Source: an uncultured bacterium
Lineage (GTDB): Bacteria > Bacteroidota > Bacteroidia > Sphingobacteriales > Sphingobacteriaceae
Assembly (NCBI GenBank): GCA_903828245.1
Contig: CAIKLP010000018.1
Span: 23,631-87,630 of the forward strand
Length of the DNA: 64,000 bases
Direction: 5' to 3'
This document shows positions 46,425-55,776 of this stretch, in pieces (the first letter of the stretch is position 1; every line of letters begins with the position of its first letter). Under the pieces are notes generated by a model. The model made no database searches. It was not told the DNA's origin and was given only the letters and a program-made list of their open reading frames with translations. The position numbers were made by a program, and so were the translations under genes.

Positions 46425-48860
46425 ATGGAAATAAAATTTTTAGGGGAACATTTGTTACCCGGTATAGCTGGTAATTTTGCAGTAGTGTTGGCTTTTTCAA
46501 CGGCATTACTAACCACAATTGCTTATTTTTTTGCAGCCAAAACTGCCGAAAATTCGTGGTTAAAAATTGCGCGAACCGCTTTGTATGTGCATGCAATAGC
46601 CATCATTGGCATTATAGTAAGTTTAGCGGTTATCATTGGTAATCATTATTTCGAATACCATTATGCTTGGGCTCATTCGAGCACCACTTTGCCAACTAAG
46701 TATATTATTTCTTGTTTCTGGGAAGGTCAAGAAGGTAGTTTTTTATTATGGTCGTTTTGGCAAATGTGTTTAGCATTGATACTTCGTTTTTTTGCAAAAA
46801 AATGGGAGCCTTCGGTTATTGCCATTGTCATGCTTTCACAAGTTTTAATTATGTCTATGTTATTAGGGGTAGAAATTCTTGGACATGTGATTGGCTCCAA
46901 TCCATTTATTTTACTACGCGATGCCTTGCAAGCACCCATTTTTCAAAGAGCCGATTATTTATCTTTAATTAAAGATGGTAATGGATTAAATCCATTATTA
47001 CAAAATTATTGGATGGTCATTCATCCGCCAACCTTGTTTTTAGGATTTGCTTCTATGGTAGTGCCATTTGCTTTTGCACTTGCAGGTGTTTGGCAAAAGA
47101 AATACGATGAATGGATGAAACCTGCATTGCCATGGGCTTTGTTTGCGGTAATGATTTTAGGTACAGGTATTATCATGGGCTCTTTTTGGGCTTATGAGGC
47201 TTTAAATTTTGGTGGTTTTTGGGCTTGGGATCCGGTAGAAAACGCTTCTTTAATTCCTTGGCTAACTTTAATTGCAGGTGTGCATGTAATGCTAGCTTAT
47301 AAGCATAGCGGACATTCTTATTTTACGGCTTTATTTTTAGTCTTTATTAGTTATGTATTGGTTTTATATGCTTCCTTTTTAACTAGAAGTGGAATTCTTG
47401 GAAATGCCTCGGTACACGCATTTACAGACCTTGGCATGTCGGGCCAATTAGTTATTTATATTTTAGTTTTCTTAGGAATAGGATCTTATTTATTAATTAA
47501 AAATTGGAAACATTTTCCGCGTACAAAAAAAGACGAAGAAACTTATTCTAGAGAATTTTGGTTATTTATTGGCGCGGTCATGTTAGGTATATCTTGTTTC
47601 CAAGTGATCTTAACCACTTCTATTCCGGTAATCAATAAATTATTTGGCAGCAATATTGCGCCACCTGTAAATGTAATTGATCATTATAATAAATGGCAAA
47701 TTCCAATCGCAGTGTTAATTTTAATTATTTCTGGATTTGCACAATTTTTAAAATATAAAAATACGGATCCTCAAAAATTCAAAAAAGTATTTTTCATTAC
47801 CTTATTATTAAGTAGTATTACCTCCAGCATCATTTGTTATTTTGCCGGATATTTTCAATTAATTCCTTTTGCATTATTGGTATTTTCGGCAAATTTTGCG
47901 GTGTTTGCAAACGGAGAAATTTTGCTTTCTGTATTCAAAGGAAAAATAAAATTAGCGGGCTCGGCCATTGCACACATGGGCTTTGCGCTATTGCTATTGG
48001 GAGCGCTAATAGCAGCATCTAAAAGCGAAGTATTGAGTATTAATAATTCTGGATACAATTACGGTAAAGAATTTAACGAAAAAAATACCAAAGAAAATAT
48101 TTTATTGTGGAAAGACGAACCACTTAAAATGGGAAATTATGAATTAACCTACCTAGGCGATTCATTAGCGCCACCCAATACTTATTATAAAGTACATTAC
48201 GATGAATTAGATGCTTCCGGTAAAATAGTGCATTCGTTTTTATTGTATCCTAATGCACAAGTTAATCCGAAGATGGGTTTAATTGCTTCGCCAGACACCA
48301 AACATTATTTAACGCATGATATTTATACGCATGTAAGTTCGGTCCCTCAAAAAGAAGAAACACATCAAATGCACGATGGGCATAACGAAGACGAAGGCTA
48401 TACAAGTACGAAAAACTATACCGTAAAAATTGGAGATACCATTCGTTACGATAAAGGCATCATTATTTTAGCAAACCTAAACAAACAAGTTACTGTAAAA
48501 GACATCACCCTAGAAAGTAATGATATTGCCGTAGGTGCGGATTTACGCATCATTAATGAGGATAGAGAAACCCTAATCACGCCAATTTTTGTGATCAAAA
48601 ATAATTACCAATTTGATTTGCCTCAAGAATCTGATGCGGTAGGCATTAAAGCTAAATTTACCAAAATCAACCCAAGTACCGGCGAAATTGACTTAGTCAT
48701 AATGCAAAAGGCGCCTAAACAACGCGATTATATTATTATGAAAGCCATTGTATTCCCTTATATTAATTTCTTATGGGGTGGTACTATTTTAATGGTCTTA
48801 GGTTTTATACTTTCTATTTTTAGAAGAGTAAAAGAATATAAAAGAGAGCCTATTTCATGA
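46425..48860 (+). CDS. ccmF: Haem lyase CcmF-like protein (CcsA/CcmF family)
   Basis: An 811-residue membrane protein with about 14 helices. Signature parts are FEYHYAWAHSSTTLPTKYIISCFWEGQEGSFLLW, NPLLQNYWMVIHPPTLFLGF with a haem-ligand His, and the WWD loop GGFWAWDPVENASLIPWL. The region about 545-775 is a periplasmic domain with a His-rich patch (HQMHDGHNEDEG). CcmF attaches haem to apocytochrome CXXCH. It lies behind the CXXXY CcmE, and no CcmH-like thioredoxin gene follows. The stop overlaps the DUF2520 start by 4 bases (ATGA). Confidence 0.92.
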   Translation: MEIKFLGEHLLPGIAGNFAVVLAFSTALLTTIAYFFAAKTAENSWLKIARTALYVHAIAIIGIIVSLAVIIGNHYFEYHYAWAHSSTTLPTKYIISCFWEGQEGSFLLWSFWQMCLALILRFFAKKWEPSVIAIVMLSQVLIMSMLLGVEILGHVIGSNPFILLRDALQAPIFQRADYLSLIKDGNGLNPLLQNYWMVIHPPTLFLGFASMVVPFAFALAGVWQKKYDEWMKPALPWALFAVMILGTGIIMGSFWAYEALNFGGFWAWDPVENASLIPWLTLIAGVHVMLAYKHSGHSYFTALFLVFISYVLVLYASFLTRSGILGNASVHAFTDLGMSGQLVIYILVFLGIGSYLLIKNWKHFPRTKKDEETYSREFWLFIGAVMLGISCFQVILTTSIPVINKLFGSNIAPPVNVIDHYNKWQIPIAVLILIISGFAQFLKYKNTDPQKFKKVFFITLLLSSITSSIICYFAGYFQLIPFALLVFSANFAVFANGEILLSVFKGKIKLAGSAIAHMGFALLLLGALIAASKSEVLSINNSGYNYGKEFNEKNTKENILLWKDEPLKMGNYELTYLGDSLAPPNTYYKVHYDELDASGKIVHSFLLYPNAQVNPKMGLIASPDTKHYLTHDIYTHVSSVPQKEETHQMHDGHNEDEGYTSTKNYTVKIGDTIRYDKGIIILANLNKQVTVKDITLESNDIAVGADLRIINEDRETLITPIFVIKNNYQFDLPQESDAVGIKAKFTKINPSTGEIDLVIMQKAPKQRDYIIMKAIVFPYINFLWGGTILMVLGFILSIFRRVKEYKREPIS

Positions 48861-49630
48861 GTTTGAAAATTGCAATAGTGGGAGCGGGTAATGTGGCGAG
48901 CTTTTTTGCAAAAAAGTTTGCAGCAGCTGGATTTACCATTGTATCTATTCATAGTAAAAATTTAGCGCATGCCGAAAGTTTAGCCAGCGAGGTGCAAGCC
49001 ATCGCCAGCAACACATTATCGACCATCGGCTCCGACTTCGATTATTTATTATTTGCAGTGTCGGACGATGCGCTCAAAGCCTGTGTAGCCGAGGTTCCTG
49101 CAAGCAACAACTTTTGTTGGTTACACACTTCTGGTGCAATGTCTAAAGAAATTTTTGCAGCAAAAACGAATCAGTATGGCGTGTTTTATCCACTGCAAAC
49201 CTTTACCAAATCTGTTGCTTTAAGCCAATCTGTTTTCCCTATTTTAATTGAATCTTCTTCGGAGGAAATTCAACAAGCACTCGAAAAATTAGCCACGCAA
49301 ATACAATTGCCTTTTCAATACGCCAATTCCGATCAACGAAAAAATATACATTTAGCAGCCGTATTTGCTTGTAATTTCTCCAATCATTTATATCAAATTG
49401 CTTCCGAAATTTTAGCCGAGCAACATTTACCATTTGATTTATTATTGCCTTTAATTCAAGAAACAGTTGCCAAATTAAATCATTTATCGCCGGCAGCAGC
49501 GCAAACTGGCCCAGCTATCCGAAACGATCAAGCGGTTTTGGCAAAACAGCTAGCACTCTTACAATCTCATCCTAAATGGGCCGAGCTTTACCAATTATTA
49601 TCTGCCGAAATTCAAATACCCAAACAGTAA
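48857..49630 (+). CDS. DUF2520 Rossmann-fold oxidoreductase-like protein
   Basis: A 257-residue two-domain protein. The N-terminal Rossmann domain has IAIVGAGNVASFFAKKFAAAGF; the C-terminal helical domain has HLAAVFACNFSNHLYQIA and TGPAIRNDQAVLAKQ, the DUF2520 signature. It resembles F420/NADP oxidoreductases and pyrroline-5-carboxylate reductase. The substrate is unknown. In many Bacteroidota this gene precedes kdsC-ubiA-maf; here ferredoxin and iscX lie between. Confidence 0.85.
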   Translation: MSLKIAIVGAGNVASFFAKKFAAAGFTIVSIHSKNLAHAESLASEVQAIASNTLSTIGSDFDYLLFAVSDDALKACVAEVPASNNFCWLHTSGAMSKEIFAAKTNQYGVFYPLQTFTKSVALSQSVFPILIESSSEEIQQALEKLATQIQLPFQYANSDQRKNIHLAAVFACNFSNHLYQIASEILAEQHLPFDLLLPLIQETVAKLNHLSPAAAQTGPAIRNDQAVLAKQLALLQSHPKWAELYQLLSAEIQIPKQ

Positions 49631-49637
49631 AAAAAAT

Positions 49638-49679
49638 CCTAAATTAGATTCATTCTAATTTGGTATTTTTTGTTATTTT
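49638..49679 (+). terminator. Terminator-like hairpin after DUF2520
   Basis: AAATTAGA and TCTAATTT form a perfect 8-bp stem with a TTCAT loop, extended by flanking CC/GG, then a T-rich tail. It lies just after the DUF2520 stop and before the ferredoxin -7 box. Confidence 0.6.
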
Positions 49680-49681
49680 TG
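49674..49681 (+). promoter_or_regulatory. -7 box TATTTTTG for ferredoxin-iscX
   Basis: TATTTTTG fits TAnnTTTG and gives a leader of about 40 bases to the ferredoxin ATG. It overlaps the T tail of the preceding hairpin; no -33 partner is clear. Confidence 0.3.
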
Positions 49682-49726
49682 TGTCTAATCAAACAAAAAA
49701 GGCATTTTGTTGATTTATATACTATT

Positions 49727-50059
49727 ATGAAAATATTTAACCTCACTATAAATTTCGAAGAAAAAGACCATTCAAGCATTGTATTACCCATTGCCGAAGG
49801 CGAATCGGTATTAGATGTATGCATGGAAAATGGTATTGAATTACAACACAACTGCGGTGGGGTATGTGGTTGTAGTACTTGTCACTTGTATGTCAATAAA
49901 GGCATGGAGTTTTTACAAGATATATCCGATAAAGAAGAAGATTTTATAGATCGTGCGGTAAATCCACGCATCAATTCCAGATTGGGTTGCCAATGCATAG
50001 CTACAACTGGCGATTTTGAAGTATTGATACCCGATCAATCGGGATTTATGGGTCATTAA
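49727..50059 (+). CDS. fdx: [2Fe-2S] ferredoxin, adrenodoxin/ISC type
   Basis: A 110-residue ferredoxin. The cluster ligands are in HNCGGVCGCSTCHLYV (CX5CX2C, with one extra Cys inside the loop) and the fourth in SRLGCQC. The preceding SVLDVCMENGIELQ and following EEDFIDRAVNPRINSRLGCQ match ISC-type ferredoxins, which supply electrons for Fe-S cluster assembly. The start is ATG 49727; a longer frame upstream runs through the terminator and promoter and is rejected. It is followed 9 bases later by iscX. Confidence 0.92.
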   Translation: MKIFNLTINFEEKDHSSIVLPIAEGESVLDVCMENGIELQHNCGGVCGCSTCHLYVNKGMEFLQDISDKEEDFIDRAVNPRINSRLGCQCIATTGDFEVLIPDQSGFMGH

Positions 50060-50068
50060 ACTAAGCAA

Positions 50069-50311
50069 ATGAAAGACGAAAAATTTCAATTAACCTACGG
50101 ATGGAAAGACACCGAAGACATTGCCATTCATTTATACGAAAAATTTGGAGATGATTTTTCGGAATCAAAAATATACAGAATCCGATTTACCGAATTATTA
50201 GAATGGGTGCTCACCTTGCCTAATTTTACAGGAACCAAAGAAACCTGTAACGAATCTTATTTAGAAATGATTCAATCTGCTTGGGTTTACGAGTGGAGAG
50301 ATAATCAATAA
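50069..50311 (+). CDS. iscX: Fe-S assembly protein IscX
   Basis: An 80-residue acidic protein. GWKDTEDIAIHLYEKFGDDF, IRFTELLEWVLTLPNF and NESYLEMIQSAWVYEW match IscX, a small winged-helix protein that binds IscS and iron and tunes cluster assembly. Relative to E. coli IscX (66 residues) it has a short N-terminal extension. Pairing with fdx is the same as in the proteobacterial isc operon (hscA-fdx-iscX), but hscA is 28 kb away here. Confidence 0.85.
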   Translation: MKDEKFQLTYGWKDTEDIAIHLYEKFGDDFSESKIYRIRFTELLEWVLTLPNFTGTKETCNESYLEMIQSAWVYEWRDNQ

Positions 50312-50328
50312 AAGCTTATATTTACTTT

Positions 50329-50856
50329 ATGGCTTATTTAAATCGACTAACCGATATCTGTGTTTTTGTGCTCGACTTAGACGGTGTACTCACCGATGGT
50401 ACTGTTTATGTATCCGAATCTGGCGAACAATTAAGACGCATGAATATCAAAGATGGCTATGCCATTCAATTAGCGATTAAAAAAGGCTATAAAATAATTG
50501 TGATTTCTGGTGCGGGTTCCAACACCGTAATTAAAAGATTAAATGGATTAGGGATTACCGATATTCATTTAGCCGTAAAAGATAAAGTTTCGGTACTCGA
50601 AAATTATTTACAACAGCACCATTTTAACTTAACACAAGTAGCCTATATTGGCGACGATATTCCAGATCTAGCTTGTATGAAAATGGTAGGTGTAGCGGTT
50701 TGTCCGGCAGATGCAGTGCAACAAATTAAAGCCATTGCACATTATGTTTCGCCAATAAAAGGGGGAGAAGGATGTGTGCGCGATTTCATTGAAAAAGTAA
50801 TGACCATTCGCAACGATTGGAATAACGAGTTTAGTCATACCACTACTTCAGCATAA
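50329..50856 (+). CDS. kdsC: KDO-8-phosphate phosphatase KdsC-like HAD hydrolase
   Basis: A 175-residue C0-cap HAD phosphatase. Motif I is LDLDGVLTDGTVYV (nucleophile Asp and acid Asp), motif II is VISGAGS, motif III Lys is in AVKDKVSVL, and motif IV is GDDIPDLA. It forms tetramers and frees KDO from KDO-8-phosphate for lipopolysaccharide core. It is followed by ubiA and maf with 2-base or smaller gaps. Confidence 0.88.
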   Translation: MAYLNRLTDICVFVLDLDGVLTDGTVYVSESGEQLRRMNIKDGYAIQLAIKKGYKIIVISGAGSNTVIKRLNGLGITDIHLAVKDKVSVLENYLQQHHFNLTQVAYIGDDIPDLACMKMVGVAVCPADAVQQIKAIAHYVSPIKGGEGCVRDFIEKVMTIRNDWNNEFSHTTTSA

Positions 50857-50858
50857 CT

Positions 50859-51800
50859 ATGATTTCATTTTTAAAATTGATTCGCTTGCCCAATTTAATT
50901 TTGATCGCAGCACTTCAATATTTTATTCGTCAATTTTTATTATTTCCTATGTTGGCGAGCTATGGTTTTATTAGCAGCTTAAGCAACGAATCTTTTTATT
51001 TATTATTAATTGCTTCTGCACTCATTTCTGCTGCTGGTTATATTATCAACGATTATTTTGATTTACGCATTGATTATGTTAACAAGCCCGAAAAGGTAAT
51101 CATTGGTATTGCCATCAAACGCAGAGTGGCTATGGCATTGCATGTGGTATTTAGTTTATTAGGTGTAGTCATTTTTAGTTATTTAGCCTTTCAATTAAAA
51201 GTTGGCGTTTTGGCTTTAGTACCTATGTTAATTGTGGGCATGTTGTGGTTTTATTCTACCGATTATAAAAGACAATTCTTAATTGGAAATTTAGTTGCAG
51301 GTTTATTAGCCGTATTCCCAATTTTATTAGTGGTACTTTTCGAAACCAGTATTTTCAAAGCTTATTATACAATAGAAAATAAATTAATTGCGGTATTGAT
51401 CTTAAAAGTAATAGGCTACTTTAGTATAGTCGTATTTTTAATCGCCATGCTCATTTCTATATTAAAAGACATCAACGAAGTGCATGGCGATGCAAGATTA
51501 AAATGCAAAACCATGCCTATTGTGTTGGGCGTTAAATGGGCTAAAGTAATGGTGGTGGTATTGGTTGCTTTAATTTGTTATGTATTGTCTTCTATTCAAC
51601 AATTACAATATGCTAACCATGCTTATGTGCCTTTATTATTTATTTTGCTGGGTATAGAGCTTCCATTATTAACTGCCATGTTTGCATTGATCTTCTCAAA
51701 CACAACAAGTGCAGGCATTTGGGCGCATCGATTGGCTATATTAGCCATGGTAATTGGTGTTTTTGCTATTCCTATTTTAAATTTTTTCCCTGGAAATTAA
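50859..51800 (+). CDS. UbiA-family prenyltransferase (geranylgeranylglycerol-phosphate type)
   Basis: A 313-residue membrane protein with eight or nine helices. The prenyl-diphosphate metal motif is INDYFDLRIDYVNKPEK (NDxxDxxxD). A second motif LKDINEVHGDARLKCKT lies after helix 5 (about 205-220). Bacteroidota members of this group are usually annotated as geranylgeranylglycerol-phosphate geranylgeranyltransferase, by similarity to archaeal ether-lipid enzymes; the true substrate in this lineage is not settled. It lies 2 bases after kdsC and 1 base before maf. Confidence 0.85.
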   Translation: MISFLKLIRLPNLILIAALQYFIRQFLLFPMLASYGFISSLSNESFYLLLIASALISAAGYIINDYFDLRIDYVNKPEKVIIGIAIKRRVAMALHVVFSLLGVVIFSYLAFQLKVGVLALVPMLIVGMLWFYSTDYKRQFLIGNLVAGLLAVFPILLVVLFETSIFKAYYTIENKLIAVLILKVIGYFSIVVFLIAMLISILKDINEVHGDARLKCKTMPIVLGVKWAKVMVVVLVALICYVLSSIQQLQYANHAYVPLLFILLGIELPLLTAMFALIFSNTTSAGIWAHRLAILAMVIGVFAIPILNFFPGN

Positions 51801-51801
51801 T

Positions 51802-52383
51802 ATGTTGAAATTTCCTTTTCAAATTGTATTGGGTTCGCAATCGCCAAGAAGACGAGAGCTATTAAGCTTAATGAATATCGACTTCAGAGTAGAAGTACAA
51901 GAAGTGGAAGAAAGTTACCCCGAAAATTTAACTCCTATTGAAATAGCTATTCATATTGCTAGTAAAAAAGCGAAGGCATTTAAAGGCCTTTCTGCAAACG
52001 AATTATTAATTACGGCAGATACTATTGTTGCGCAGCATCATCATATTTTAGGTAAGCCTACAGATGCCGCACATGCCAAAGAAATGATTCAACAATTAGC
52101 CGGCAATATGCACGAAGTAATCACCGCAGTTGCTTTTCAATACCAATCACAATTAATTACTTTTCATGATTGTACCAAAGTCTACATGAATTCCTTAAGC
52201 GAAGCAGAAATAAATCATTATATCGAAAATTATAAACCCTACGATAAGGCTGGAGCCTACGGAATACAAGAGTGGATAGGATTAGTAGCGATTCAAAAAA
52301 TCGAAGGTTCTTATACCAATGTAATGGGATTACCTACCGAAAAACTGTATCAAGAACTCCAAAAAATAAAAACAATAGCTTAG
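51802..52383 (+). CDS. maf: Maf-family nucleotide pyrophosphatase
   Basis: A 193-residue house-cleaning NTP pyrophosphatase. The signature VLGSQSPRRRELLSLMNI is at the N-terminus; ITADTIVAQ carries the catalytic Asp; GKPTDAAHAKEM and DKAGAYGIQEW are further family motifs. It hydrolyses non-canonical or methylated nucleotides such as dTTP/UTP or m7GTP, depending on the subfamily. Its stop overlaps the convergent ABC permease stop by 4 bases. Confidence 0.93.
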   Translation: MLKFPFQIVLGSQSPRRRELLSLMNIDFRVEVQEVEESYPENLTPIEIAIHIASKKAKAFKGLSANELLITADTIVAQHHHILGKPTDAAHAKEMIQQLAGNMHEVITAVAFQYQSQLITFHDCTKVYMNSLSEAEINHYIENYKPYDKAGAYGIQEWIGLVAIQKIEGSYTNVMGLPTEKLYQELQKIKTIA

Positions 52384-53693
52384 TTTTTATAGAAAATCCA
52401 TTTACCAATTTCTTTCCAGCTGGTTTTTTTACCCACCATTAAAATACCGGTGCGGTAAATCTTTGCAGCTAACCATACCGTTCCAAAAAAACCGGCAATT
52501 AATAAAAGCATAGAAGTAATAATTTCCCAGGTTGGTACGCCAAAGGGTAATCGAACCATCATGACAATTGGCGAACTTAAAGGAATAAGAGATAACCAAA
52601 AAGCAACTGGCCCATCTGGATTATTGACCACCGTAGAGGTAGAAATTATAAAAGAGAAAATGAGTGGAATGGTCACTGGCATCATAAACTGTTGTGTTTC
52701 GGATTCGCTATCTACAGCCGAACCAATGGCAGCAAAAAGCGCACTGTATAATAAATAGCCTCCTAAAAAGTAAAATAAAAAACAACCGATCACCAATGGG
52801 TAATTAATAGTAGACAAGGCGTTCAGCACTTCGCCTGCAGCTATAGCGGGTTCGCTTTTATCCGAATTACTACTTTCAACTGTTTTTTCTATTTGTATTA
52901 ATTTAATTTTATCCTGTGCAAATTTTTGTCCAATAATTCCGGTAATGGCGCTTGTTAAAATAACCCATAAGGCAAATTGCGTGAGTCCTACTAATGCAAT
53001 TCCCACAATTTTACCCATCATTAATTGAAAAGGCTTTACGGAAGAAATCAATACTTCAACAATTCGATTATTTTTTTCTTCAATTACCCCGCGCATCACT
53101 TGCACGCCATACAGAAAAATAAACATATATATTAGGATAGAACTAAACATGCCAATCATATAACTGGCGCTTGTATTGCCGTCTTGCTCTCCTTCGTCTG
53201 TAAATCGGATGGTTTCAATATTTAAATTAAAATCGAGTTCTGAAATTATTTTTTTACTAATGCCTTTTTCTGTTAATTTTTGATCGCTTAAAGTATTTTC
53301 TAATTGATCTTCAATATATTTTACAATGGCAAGGCTGGGTTGCTTGTCTGAATAGAGTTGTACGCCTTCAAAGTTTATGCTTTTTTGCGGGATATATAAT
53401 AAATAGCTATTGCCCGACGAATCAAAATCACTTTTTAAACTGGCTAAACTGAGCGAACTAAATTCAAATTCGTATTGCGCATTACTTTTAATAATGTTTG
53501 ATAAAGTGTTGGTTTCGTCGCATACAACAATCTTCTTTTTATCCGACAGATTATCGCTGTTAACTGCAAGAAAGATGGCAAATGCATACATCGCTGCGAT
53601 TAACACAGGGCCTAAAAAAGTCATGACGATAAAAGATTTCTTTTTTACCCTCGACAAATATTCTCTCTGAATAATTAAAGCAATTTTTTTCAT
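52380..53693 (-). CDS. ABC-2 type permease (NatB-like)
   Basis: A 437-residue membrane protein: N-terminal helix after QREYLSRVKKKSFIVMTFLGP, a periplasmic domain of ~130 residues (about 45-175), then five helices. ESETQQFMMPVTIPL and the VQVMRGVIEEKNNRIVEVLISSVKPFQLMMGKI stretch are typical of NatB/ABC-2 permeases. With the adjacent ATPase it forms an exporter, possibly for sodium, antibiotics or lipids. It is the last gene of the grpE-dnaJ run. Confidence 0.88.
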   Translation of the reverse strand: MKKIALIIQREYLSRVKKKSFIVMTFLGPVLIAAMYAFAIFLAVNSDNLSDKKKIVVCDETNTLSNIIKSNAQYEFEFSSLSLASLKSDFDSSGNSYLLYIPQKSINFEGVQLYSDKQPSLAIVKYIEDQLENTLSDQKLTEKGISKKIISELDFNLNIETIRFTDEGEQDGNTSASYMIGMFSSILIYMFIFLYGVQVMRGVIEEKNNRIVEVLISSVKPFQLMMGKIVGIALVGLTQFALWVILTSAITGIIGQKFAQDKIKLIQIEKTVESSNSDKSEPAIAAGEVLNALSTINYPLVIGCFLFYFLGGYLLYSALFAAIGSAVDSESETQQFMMPVTIPLIFSFIISTSTVVNNPDGPVAFWLSLIPLSSPIVMMVRLPFGVPTWEIITSMLLLIAGFFGTVWLAAKIYRTGILMVGKKTSWKEIGKWIFYKN

Positions 53694-53701
53694 CTCAATA
53701 A

Positions 53702-54610
53702 TTAAGCGTTTTTAACTTGGTCGATAAAAATTTCGTTGATAGAAGGGATGATTTCTTTGATGCCATTGAACTGAATTTTTGGCATTAAAAAAGCGATGGC
53801 ATCGTTAATTTGAAAGCCTGCATTTAACTGAATTTCTTGCACAAATTTGCCTTCTTTTATTTTGGCGTTTCCAACACTTTGAAAAGCCGTAGCGCCTTTT
53901 AAATCAATACTTTCGGAATTATTATAGGCAATTTCAAAACAGTTTTTGCTGTATTGTTTTCGAATGTCCGAAACTTTTCCTTCCAACATTTTTTCTGATA
54001 AATTCAAGATGGCAATATGGGAACATAATTCTTCTACCGATTCCATTCTGTGCGATGAAAAAATAATGGTAGTACCTTGTTGGTTTAAATTTAAGAATTC
54101 GTTTTTAATCATTTCGGCATTGATTGGATCGAAGCCGCTAAATGGTTCATCTAGTATTAATAATTCGGGTTGATGAATAACCGTAGCCACAAACTGCACT
54201 TTTTGTTGCATGCCTTTTGATAAATCTTCTACATTTTTATTCCACCAGCTTTTCATTTCAAGCCTTTCAAACCATTGCTTGGCGCGCTTTTCAGCTTCTT
54301 GTTTGCTCAAGCCTTTGAGTTGTGCTAAATACACAATTTGATCGGCTACACCCATTTTTTTATACAATCCGCGTTCTTCGGGAAGGTAGCCAATACTGCT
54401 AATATGTTTTTCTTGTAACTTTTCGTCTTTGAAATAAATTTCTCCCGAATCGGCTTTGGTAATTTGATTGATGATCCTAATTAAAGAAGTTTTTCCGGCA
54501 CCATTAGGGCCCAAAAGTCCAAATACACTGCCTTTGGGAATTTCCATACTCACCGAGTTTAATGCCCGGTGGTTTTCGTAATCCTTAACAATAGACCTAA
54601 TGCTTAACAT
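53702..54610 (-). CDS. ABC transporter ATP-binding protein (NatA-like)
   Basis: A 302-residue ATPase. Walker A is GLLGPNGAGKTSLIR, signature DLSKGMQQKVQFVATV, Walker B ELLILDEPFSGFDP, and the H-loop SSHRM. A C-terminal regulatory segment of ~80 residues follows the core, as in NatA/DrrA proteins. It is the partner of the permease 8 bases downstream and sits 13 bases after dnaJ, suggesting co-expression with chaperones. Confidence 0.92.
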   Translation of the reverse strand: MLSIRSIVKDYENHRALNSVSMEIPKGSVFGLLGPNGAGKTSLIRIINQITKADSGEIYFKDEKLQEKHISSIGYLPEERGLYKKMGVADQIVYLAQLKGLSKQEAEKRAKQWFERLEMKSWWNKNVEDLSKGMQQKVQFVATVIHQPELLILDEPFSGFDPINAEMIKNEFLNLNQQGTTIIFSSHRMESVEELCSHIAILNLSEKMLEGKVSDIRKQYSKNCFEIAYNNSESIDLKGATAFQSVGNAKIKEGKFVQEIQLNAGFQINDAIAFLMPKIQFNGIKEIIPSINEIFIDQVKNA

Positions 54611-54623
54611 AAAATTGCTTTTA

Positions 54624-55775
54624 TTATTCGAAGTATTCTTTCATTCGCTCAAAAAATCCTTTATCATTTTTACCCGGGCTCGGTTTAAAATTTTCCGAGT
54701 TTTGTAATCCTTCTAAAGCAATTCTTTCTTCGCGTGATAAGGTTTTAGGCGTCCAAACATTGATGTGTATTAACTCATCGCCTCTATGGTAAGAGTTAAT
54801 ATCTTTGATGCCTTTCCCTTTTAATCTTAATATTTTTCCGCCTTGTGTTCCCGCATCAACTTTAATTCTTGCTTTTCCATCAATGGTCGGAACTTCTACG
54901 CTCGTGCCAATGGCTGCATCAATAAAACTAATGTATAAATCGAATACCACATTTACGCCATCTCTTTTTAATTGTTCGTGTTCTATCTCTTCAATCACAA
55001 TGAGTAGATCGCCTGGTATGCCTCCTTTGGGAGCCGCATTTCCTTTGCCACTCATCGATAATTGCATACCTTCAGTTACACCCGCTGGAATATTAATTGT
55101 AATAGTTTCTTCTCCTCTTTCTACGCCATCTCCATTACATGCGGTGCATTTAGCAGTAATTTTTTGACCTTCACCATTACAAGTAGGACAGGTAGTGGTT
55201 GTTTGCATCTGCCCAAGAATGGTATTCTGCACTCTTCTTACACTTCCAGCTCCATTACAAGTACTACATTTAGAAAAGGAGTTTTTATCTTTTGCGCCCG
55301 AACCGCCACAAACTTTACATGAATTTAATTTCTGAACTTTAATGGTTTTTTCGGCACCGTTTGCAATTTCTTCTAAAGTTAATTTTACTTTAATTCGCAA
55401 GTTTGTTCCTTTTTGCACGCGTCTGCCGCCACCGCCACCGCCACCAAAGAAACTTTCAAAAGGGCTGCCGCCACCACCAAATACATCTCCAAATTGAGAG
55501 AAAATGTCTTCCATGTTCATGCCACCGCCACCGCCATATCCACCGCCAGCACCAGGCCCCGAATGTCCAAACTGATCGTAGCGTTGTTTCTTTTCGGGAC
55601 TACTTAAAACCTCGTAAGCTTCTGCTGCTTCTTTAAATTTTTCTTCCGAAGCTTTATCGCCCGGGTTTTTATCGGGATGAAATTTAATAGCAGCCTTTCG
55701 GTATGCTTTTTTAATTTCATCTGCATCGGCGTTTTTGCTTACGCCTAAAATATCGTAAAAATCTTTCTTTGCCAT
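54624..55775 (-). CDS. dnaJ: Chaperone DnaJ (type I Hsp40)
   Basis: A 383-residue Hsp40. The J domain (1-70) has the HPD motif in [11 protein letters not shown] long glycine-rich linker follows (about 75-120), which explains the CCG/CCA-rich run near 55420-55560. The zinc-binding domain has four CxxCxGxG repeats: [24 protein letters not shown] and CTACNGDG. Substrate-binding beta domains complete the protein. It stimulates DnaK ATPase and delivers unfolded proteins. No dnaK is present in the window. It starts 1 base after grpE. Confidence 0.97.
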   Translation of the reverse strand: MAKKDFYDILGVSKNADADEIKKAYRKAAIKFHPDKNPGDKASEEKFKEAAEAYEVLSSPEKKQRYDQFGHSGPGAGGGYGGGGGMNMEDIFSQFGDVFGGGGSPFESFFGGGGGGGRRVQKGTNLRIKVKLTLEEIANGAEKTIKVQKLNSCKVCGGSGAKDKNSFSKCSTCNGAGSVRRVQNTILGQMQTTTTCPTCNGEGQKITAKCTACNGDGVERGEETITINIPAGVTEGMQLSMSGKGNAAPKGGIPGDLLIVIEEIEHEQLKRDGVNVVFDLYISFIDAAIGTSVEVPTIDGKARIKVDAGTQGGKILRLKGKGIKDINSYHRGDELIHINVWTPKTLSREERIALEGLQNSENFKPSPGKNDKGFFERMKEYFE

Positions 55776-55776
55776 G

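Noticed and set aside
49670..49726. 19-codon upstream extension of the ferredoxin
   Set aside because: It runs through a terminator-like T tail and the -7 box; the ferredoxin fold begins at MKIFNLTINF.
55403..55636. Open frames on the plus strand rich in Ala/Thr/His codons
   Set aside because: They are opposite-strand shadows of the glycine-rich linker of dnaJ; the repeat-like CCG/CCA pattern comes from Gly codons, not from a DNA repeat element.
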